DNA of 28,154 bases, from NCBI RefSeq assembly GCF_900540665.1, contig NZ_UQGV01000019.1, forward strand, positions 1-28,154, given 5' to 3'. Of this stretch, positions 23,920-28,154 are shown in pieces (position 1 is the stretch's first letter; every line of letters starts with the position of its first letter). A program made the position numbers and the translations under genes. Origin of the DNA: an uncultured Catenibacterium sp. (lineage in GTDB: Bacteria; Bacillota_I; Bacilli_A; Erysipelotrichales; Coprobacillaceae). Below the pieces are notes generated by a model. It was not told the DNA's origin. It saw only the letters and a list, made by a program, of their open reading frames with translations, and made no database searches.

Positions 23920-25561
23920 CATCAAGCATCTATCTATCACATTTGATAGAGTAATCTTTGATGATGCCAGCATCACCTTATCTAACAACAGCATTACTAC
24001 AATCAAAGGAAAAAGTGGTACTGGTAAGACAACCTTATTGAATCAATTAGGACTTGTAGCCCCTTTAGCCTGTGATTATTTAATGGAGGGTCATTCTATT
24101 GATGACCCTCTTACTACAAGGAAAGAAAAGATTGGTTATGTACATCAAGAAAGTACATTATTCAATAACATGACCATTAGAGAGAATATGGAATTCGCAT
24201 TCCTACTCTCCGGACAGGAATATAATGAAACTAGAATGAATGATATTCTATGTTCTATGAAGATAGAACATCTACTCAATCAGACACCTGATCATGTATC
24301 AGGAGGAGAAAGACAACGTGCAGCTATTGCCTTTGCGTTGATGAAAGATCCTTCTCTCCTTCTTTTAGATGAACCAACTGCTTCTCTAGATTCTATTAAC
24401 TGCAAGTTATTAATAGAACTACTCAGTGATTATATTCATACACACCCTGTATGCGTTCTTATCGCAACTCATGATAAACGTATTCTTGATTATGCAGATG
24501 ATCTCTATGAGATTCAGAATCATAAAATAGTACCTATCAAAAAGAGTATGATAGAAGAACTAGAAACCACTTCTATTACTAGAAAACCACAAAACTATTT
24601 ATCTTATTACAAGAAACATCTTATACGTTCTTCTAAAATACTTTATATACTCTTTGGTTTAATTCTTTCTATGACTATAGGTATATTTGGATATCGTACA
24701 TACTATTCACATGAGATCAATGCGATACAAGAGAAACTATTAGATGTACGCCTCTATTACGGAAATAACAGTAAGTATGCTTATGATTCTATTACTGAGC
24801 CCATTAGAATGGATATAAGAAGAGACCTCAATGAAATAGAACATATTCATATCACTCCATTCTATGAAACAGTTACTGATGATGTAATCGTACAATCTTA
24901 TACTGGTGATACAATCAAAGCATCTCATACAATCAAGAATTTAGGTAAAGACATCACCATCAACCATCATACTTTTCATATTTCTTCCTACATAAACAAG
25001 AAGAATACTATTTCTTCTCAAGGAGATGATGTACTCTATCTTCCTGAAGCTATATATAGGAAATACTTTGATATTGATGATGTAAAGATGTTACTTGTGA
25101 GAGTAGATGATGCACAATATATCTCTAGTATTCTTTCTCAAATCAATGATATAGACCCTCACTTAACAGTATATTCTAATGTGAATCTTGATCACCTTAC
25201 TCAGATTAATTCTAGAATGATGAATAGTTTACTGATGTTAATATGTGCAATATTTATTATCATGTTGATTATTCTTATCTATCATCGTCAAAAGACGATT
25301 GATTCCAACAAGGATGAATACTTCTTCCTATATGAGAATGGATTAAGTATTAAAGAGTTAAAATCTCTTGCACGATATGATTATGTTTACTACTACGTAT
25401 TCTATTTAATCATACTACTAATCATAAGTATCTTTATGAGTTTCATGATGCATATACCTATTATTCTCTATGCATGCTTATTATGGTTCTTCAGTATTCT
25501 ACTAGAAGAAATTATTACTACACTATGCATTCATAAGGTTGGAACACTTAAGGGCAGTTAA
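23912..25561 (+). CDS. ABC protein: ATPase fused to MacB/FtsX-like permease (second of pair)
   Basis: A 549-aa fusion. The ATPase (1-210) is canonical: Walker A GKSGTGKT (33-40), Q-loop Gln79, signature VSGGERQR (129-136), Walker B LLLLDEP (149-155) and H-loop His187. A helix at about 242-262, an external domain to about 430, and helices at about 433-455, 490-510 and 513-538 complete the one-plus-three plan. With the partner's degenerate signature, one of the two composite ATP sites is probably impaired, as in many asymmetric ABC pairs. The ATG overlaps the end of the first gene by 8 bases. The stop lies in the centre of a palindromic terminator. Confidence 0.85.
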   Translation: MINIKHLSITFDRVIFDDASITLSNNSITTIKGKSGTGKTTLLNQLGLVAPLACDYLMEGHSIDDPLTTRKEKIGYVHQESTLFNNMTIRENMEFAFLLSGQEYNETRMNDILCSMKIEHLLNQTPDHVSGGERQRAAIAFALMKDPSLLLLDEPTASLDSINCKLLIELLSDYIHTHPVCVLIATHDKRILDYADDLYEIQNHKIVPIKKSMIEELETTSITRKPQNYLSYYKKHLIRSSKILYILFGLILSMTIGIFGYRTYYSHEINAIQEKLLDVRLYYGNNSKYAYDSITEPIRMDIRRDLNEIEHIHITPFYETVTDDVIVQSYTGDTIKASHTIKNLGKDITINHHTFHISSYINKKNTISSQGDDVLYLPEAIYRKYFDIDDVKMLLVRVDDAQYISSILSQINDIDPHLTVYSNVNLDHLTQINSRMMNSLLMLICAIFIIMLIILIYHRQKTIDSNKDEYFFLYENGLSIKELKSLARYDYVYYYVFYLIILLIISIFMSFMMHIPIILYACLLWFFSILLEEIITTLCIHKVGTLKGS

Positions 25562-25573
25562 CTGCCCTTTTAA
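25550..25573 (+). terminator. Palindromic terminator of the ABC pair
   Basis: AAGGGCAGTTAACTGCCCTT (25550-25569) is a perfect 20-nt palindrome with the TAA stop at its centre, followed by TTTTAA. With a minimal loop about 8 bp can pair. Confidence 0.75.
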
Positions 25574-25792
25574 TCGCAATTATTTTATAAGACCTTCGTA
25601 GGTCTTTTAGGTACATTTGTATGGATTCTTCTAGAAGTGATTATGATTTTTACAATAAAGATGATGATTATTCCATTAATCATGCCTATCACAAAAATAC
25701 ATATCGCATTATTCTATACTTCTTCATTTGTGATAGAATTCTTTATACCTGTATTCATTCAAAAGATGATATCAAAACATAACATCCGTTAA
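25574..25792 (+). pseudogene. C-terminal fragment of a third permease
   Basis: An open frame of 72 codons without start or ribosome site, TAA at 25790-25792. It encodes two hydrophobic segments, GLLGTFVWILLEVIMIF and HIALFYTSSFVIEFFIPVF, and a basic end KMISKHNIR. The layout and wording resemble the last two helices of the second ABC permease (HIPIILYACLLWFFSILLEE). I read it as what is left of a further permease copy after deletion. An internal ATG (25650 region) could start a 49-aa product but has no good ribosome site. Confidence 0.55.
25589..25609 (+). terminator. Second hairpin after the ABC pair
   Basis: A 7-bp stem (aagacct 25589-25595, aggtctt 25600-25606) with a TCGT loop, then a short T run. 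A secondary terminator, or part of the decayed reading frame it lies in. Confidence 0.55.
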
Positions 25793-25818
25793 AAAAGACT
25801 TCAATTGAAGTCTTTTTA
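25791..25818. terminator. Bidirectional palindromic terminator
   Basis: A perfect 26-nt palindrome (25792-25817; left half AAAAAGACTTCAA) with A/T runs at both ends, between convergent transcription units. Confidence 0.85.
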
Positions 25819-25819
25819 G

Positions 25820-26710
25820 CTACCACTTCTTATTTTCTTTTCTACAATCTTCATTTACTATTCTTTCTTTCACCATCTTATCGAACCATTCAACCATATT
25901 TGGATCATAATGAGAGAAGAATAAGCTATTACTTGTATCTAATGTTTTAATAGAATTCATGTCTTCTTCTGTTAATTCAAAATCAAAGACATTGATATTT
26001 TCCTGCATTCTTTCAATATGAGTAGACTTGCAGGCAACAATAACACCTCTTTGAATAAGCCACCTCAACATAACCTGGGCAGAACTCTTATTATATTTCT
26101 TACCAATAGAAACTAATATTTCATTAGTAAATAGATTATTTCTTCCTTCACCAAATGGAGCCCATGCTTCCATCTTTACACCTTGTTTCTCCATGTTTTC
26201 CTGAGCACTCCATTGTGCATTAAAAGGATTGACTTCTACCTGGTTCACTGCTGGAATAACCTTTCTATCAAACATACAAATATCTGTCAAACGATCAGGA
26301 TAGAAATTAGAAACACCAATTGCTTTAATTTTACCTTCCGTATATAACTCTTCTAAAGCACGATAAGCACCATAATAGTCACTAAAAGGCTGATGAAGTA
26401 AACACAAATCTAAATAATCTGTTTTTAGTTTTCTTAATGATTCTTCTACTGAAGCCTTACACTCTTCATAACCATAATGATCAATCCATACTTTAGTTGT
26501 AATAAAGAGTTCTTCTCTAGATACACCACATTCCACAATCGCATCTCCTACTTCACTTTCATTGAAATAACTCTGTGCTGTATCAATGCCTCTATATCCT
26601 GACTTAATTGCATCTAAGACACATCTCTTAGTATCTTCTTTAGGAATCTGATAGACTCCAAAACTAATGAGTGGCATTTCTATGCCATTATTTAATTTTA
26701 CATATTCCAT
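25820..26710 (-). CDS. Aldo/keto reductase
   Basis: A 296-aa NADPH-dependent aldo/keto reductase of the 2,5-diketogluconate-reductase-like group (AKR5 type). The catalytic tetrad is complete: Asp43, Tyr48, Lys73 and His106 in GIDTAQSY, TTKVW and CLLHQP. VSNFYPDRL and the cofactor-binding CKSTHIERMQEN are typical. It reduces aldehydes or ketones, likely in detoxification of reactive carbonyls. The C-terminus is a little longer and more charged than usual (DKMVKERIVNEDCRKENKKW). GGAGG lies 8-12 nt upstream of the ATG. The promoter has the 19-bp spacer and dyad of MerR-regulated promoters; the regulator gene is not in the window. Confidence 0.93.
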   Translation of the reverse strand: MEYVKLNNGIEMPLISFGVYQIPKEDTKRCVLDAIKSGYRGIDTAQSYFNESEVGDAIVECGVSREELFITTKVWIDHYGYEECKASVEESLRKLKTDYLDLCLLHQPFSDYYGAYRALEELYTEGKIKAIGVSNFYPDRLTDICMFDRKVIPAVNQVEVNPFNAQWSAQENMEKQGVKMEAWAPFGEGRNNLFTNEILVSIGKKYNKSSAQVMLRWLIQRGVIVACKSTHIERMQENINVFDFELTEEDMNSIKTLDTSNSLFFSHYDPNMVEWFDKMVKERIVNEDCRKENKKW

Positions 26711-26730
26711 AACAAATACCTCCTACACTT

Positions 26731-26761
26731 ACTGTACTAGACGGTAGTTACTCCCTGTCAA
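26731..26761 (-). promoter_or_regulatory. MerR-type promoter/operator of the aldo/keto reductase
   Basis: Minus-strand TTGACA (-35, plus 26756-26761) and TACAGT (-10, plus 26731-26736) are separated by 19 bp, too long for normal recognition and characteristic of MerR-family activation. The spacer contains GGGAGTAACTACC, an imperfect dyad like the GGAGTTAACTCC operators known for MerR/AdhR-like carbonyl-stress regulators. Confidence 0.65.
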
Positions 26762-26768
26762 ACTTCTC

Positions 26769-26796
26769 TTGCAATTTCTTATTAAAGTTCTAATAT
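26769..26796 (+). promoter_or_regulatory. Promoter candidate of the small lipoprotein gene
   Basis: TTGCAA (26769-26774), a 16-bp spacer and TAATAT (26791-26796); a TATAAA overlaps it at 26794. It gives a short leader to the AAGGAGG at 26802-26808. Confidence 0.45.
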
Positions 26797-26816
26797 AAAG
26801 ACAAGGAGGTATACAT

Positions 26817-27257
26817 ATGAAGAAGATACTATTATTACTATGTCTCTTATTATGTGCATGTAGTGCTCAAACTGATATAAAAGACTATACAGTCATTTAT
26901 AAGAATAAAGAGGTTTATCCTGGTGTGAGTGCATCAAAGATGTCAGATGCTTTATTTGATTCTAATATTCAATATTCAGAAAAGGATGGAAAGATCCAAA
27001 CAATCACTCTCTTTACTAAGAAGTATAAACTTAAGAATAATATTACTGTTGGAACTGATTATTCTACAGTAAAGCATACTTATTCTTCTCCTACTTCTAA
27101 CCATTACAATAATGGAAAAGGTACAATAACCTATAAATATAAAGAGAAGAATATACAAATTAAGTTTACCTTTAAAGACAAAAAAATTTCCGCATTTTCT
27201 TTATCAAAATATCAAAATATCCCGAATTGCAAGCAGAAACTGGAAATAAGAAGATAA
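26817..27257 (+). CDS. Small lipoprotein, C-terminus possibly altered by the IS insertion
   Basis: A 146-aa lipoprotein with signal peptide MKKILLLLCLLLCAC and a lipobox around LCAC (Cys15). The exported part has a hydrophilic beta-rich sequence with repeated short Lys/Tyr-rich strands (GTITYKYKEKNIQIKFTFKDKKI), reminiscent of SmpA/OmlA-like or DUF-type small lipoproteins, but I assign no family. AAGGAGG is 8 nt before the ATG. The last residues, NCKQKLEIRR, are unlike the rest and run to within one base of the transposase stop, so they may come from the end of the IS element. Confidence 0.65.
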   Translation: MKKILLLLCLLLCACSAQTDIKDYTVIYKNKEVYPGVSASKMSDALFDSNIQYSEKDGKIQTITLFTKKYKLKNNITVGTDYSTVKHTYSSPTSNHYNNGKGTITYKYKEKNIQIKFTFKDKKISAFSLSKYQNIPNCKQKLEIRR

Positions 27258-28154
27258 GTTAGTTTTTATAGAAAATAGTATTACCAGTTACATTAAGTTT
27301 AGCTAGTTCGTTGAGAAATAGTTCTTCTGAAGAAAGATATCCAAGTATCTTTCTTTTCTTTTGGTTTATTTTATTGTTTATATCAATAGTTGTCTCCTTA
27401 TCAATTGTATTAATATCAGTTCCTTTCTTAATGAAATATCTTATAAGTCCATTGCAGTTCTCATTTGAGGCTCTGTCACATGAATGATAGGGTCTGCCGA
27501 AATAGACAGTGGTTCTTTTCTCTTTTGATTTTGGCTTCTGTTCTATATCCTTCCATCTAGAAAACTCACTACCGTTATCAAAGGTGATTGATTTAAAGAT
27601 ATCCTTAAAGCTATCACCATAAAACTTATGAAGCTTGTTTATCTGCATATAGACCTGCTTTGAAGATTTAGCAGAGATAGGAATCATATAATAGAAGCGT
27701 GTCTTTCTTTCAATGAGAGTAAGATATGCACCATTCTGTCCATCTCTAGGTCCAGTAACTAGATCACCTTCCCAGTGTCCGAATTCTTCTCTATCCTTGA
27801 TATATTCAGGCCTTTCGGTAATGGAAGTGCCTTTCTGTCTTTTTGGAATGTATGACTTCCAGTTCTTTTTTGTCTTTCTTCTGACCATGCGAGGAAGATC
27901 GATAGGCTTGATGGATGTTTTTCCCTGATGTACATAGTTGTAAAAAGTTTTAGTAGACACAGTCACCATATTCTTTATTCTGTCTGGCTGATGAATCCTT
28001 AAATAGTTGATGGTCTCATCAATAGAGGACAATCTATTTGATTTTATTTCTTGTTCGACAAGAGAGATGAACTCTTTTGATTCTTCAAATTTAGAGTTAT
28101 TTGGAATTTTATGAATCTTTGATCTCTTCTCGAATGCAGCCATGGCAGAAAGTT
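27225..28154 (-). mobile_element. IS30-family insertion sequence, left part only
   Basis: The transposase reaches the right edge of the window, so only one end of the element is present. The left end must lie left of 27259. The sequence AATTGCAAGCAGAAACTGG near 27225-27243 may be the terminal inverted repeat, but this cannot be checked without the other end, so the boundary is approximate. Confidence 0.6.
27259..28154 (-). CDS. IS30-family transposase, 5'-partial
   Basis: At least 297 codons of an IS30-type DDE transposase. An ATG at 28143 begins MAAFEKRSK, but the frame is open to the window edge and the N-terminal helix-turn-helix expected in IS30 proteins is missing, so the true start probably lies outside. 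Counting from that ATG, catalytic residues are Asp127 in HWEGDLV, Asp189 in TFDNGSEF and Glu228 in SNENCNGLIRYF, and the Gly-Arg-Pro-Tyr-His context before the Glu is the family hallmark. The catalytic domain and C-terminus are complete, with TAA at 27259-27261. Confidence 0.9.
   Translation of the reverse strand, partial: LSAMAAFEKRSKIHKIPNNSKFEESKEFISLVEQEIKSNRLSSIDETINYLRIHQPDRIKNMVTVSTKTFYNYVHQGKTSIKPIDLPRMVRRKTKKNWKSYIPKRQKGTSITERPEYIKDREEFGHWEGDLVTGPRDGQNGAYLTLIERKTRFYYMIPISAKSSKQVYMQINKLHKFYGDSFKDIFKSITFDNGSEFSRWKDIEQKPKSKEKRTTVYFGRPYHSCDRASNENCNGLIRYFIKKGTDINTIDKETTIDINNKINQKKRKILGYLSSEELFLNELAKLNVTGNTIFYKN

Overview
The window is a compact, AT-rich stretch of a low-GC Gram-positive chromosome. 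Evidence: strong AGGAGG ribosome sites, B. subtilis-type pyrG attenuation, lipoprotein lipoboxes, DUF4250 and IS30 genes, and no outer-membrane genes. The protein flavour suggests an anaerobic gut member of the Bacillota, perhaps Erysipelotrichia (Catenibacterium/Holdemanella-like). That placement is inference and was not tested.

Layout. 131-3436 (minus): a secreted ComEC-like metallo-beta-lactamase lipoprotein, then a lemA-DUF2207 pair. 3533-7990 (minus): carAB, preceded by its own promoter, a 29-codon leader ORF that is very U-rich at its 3' end, and an intrinsic terminator. 8026-11496 (minus): a ROK sugar kinase and two tandem threonine dehydratase genes about 94% identical in protein. 11600-14365 (minus): five overlapping genes (Ig-like anchored protein, rhomboid protease, YaiI/YqxD, Cof-type HAD phosphatase, DUF4250). 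14465-16699 (minus): ispF and pyrG, with a pyrG attenuator of the reiterative-transcription type. 16758-18574 (plus): a VanRS-like two-component system. 18612-19196 (minus): an UlaG-like hydrolase. 19310-19831 (plus): a four-tRNA operon (Val-Thr-Tyr-Gly) with a structured leader. 19835-20785 (minus): a lipoprotein.

21068-25792 (plus) is the accessory part. It holds a small membrane protein, a broken paralogue of it, the broken remains of a small secreted peptide gene (possibly lactococcin-972-like), two intact ABC proteins each fusing an ATPase to a MacB/FtsX-like permease, and a permease C-terminal fragment. It reads as a partly decayed bacteriocin export/immunity locus. The window closes with an aldo/keto reductase under a MerR-type promoter, a small lipoprotein, and an IS30-family transposase running off the right edge.

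The most interesting regulatory point is that two pyrimidine operons appear to use different transcription-attenuation mechanisms. carAB looks like a leader-peptide, UTP-sensing device of the enterobacterial pyrBI kind rather than a PyrR element. pyrG looks like the CTP-sensing, G-reiteration kind.
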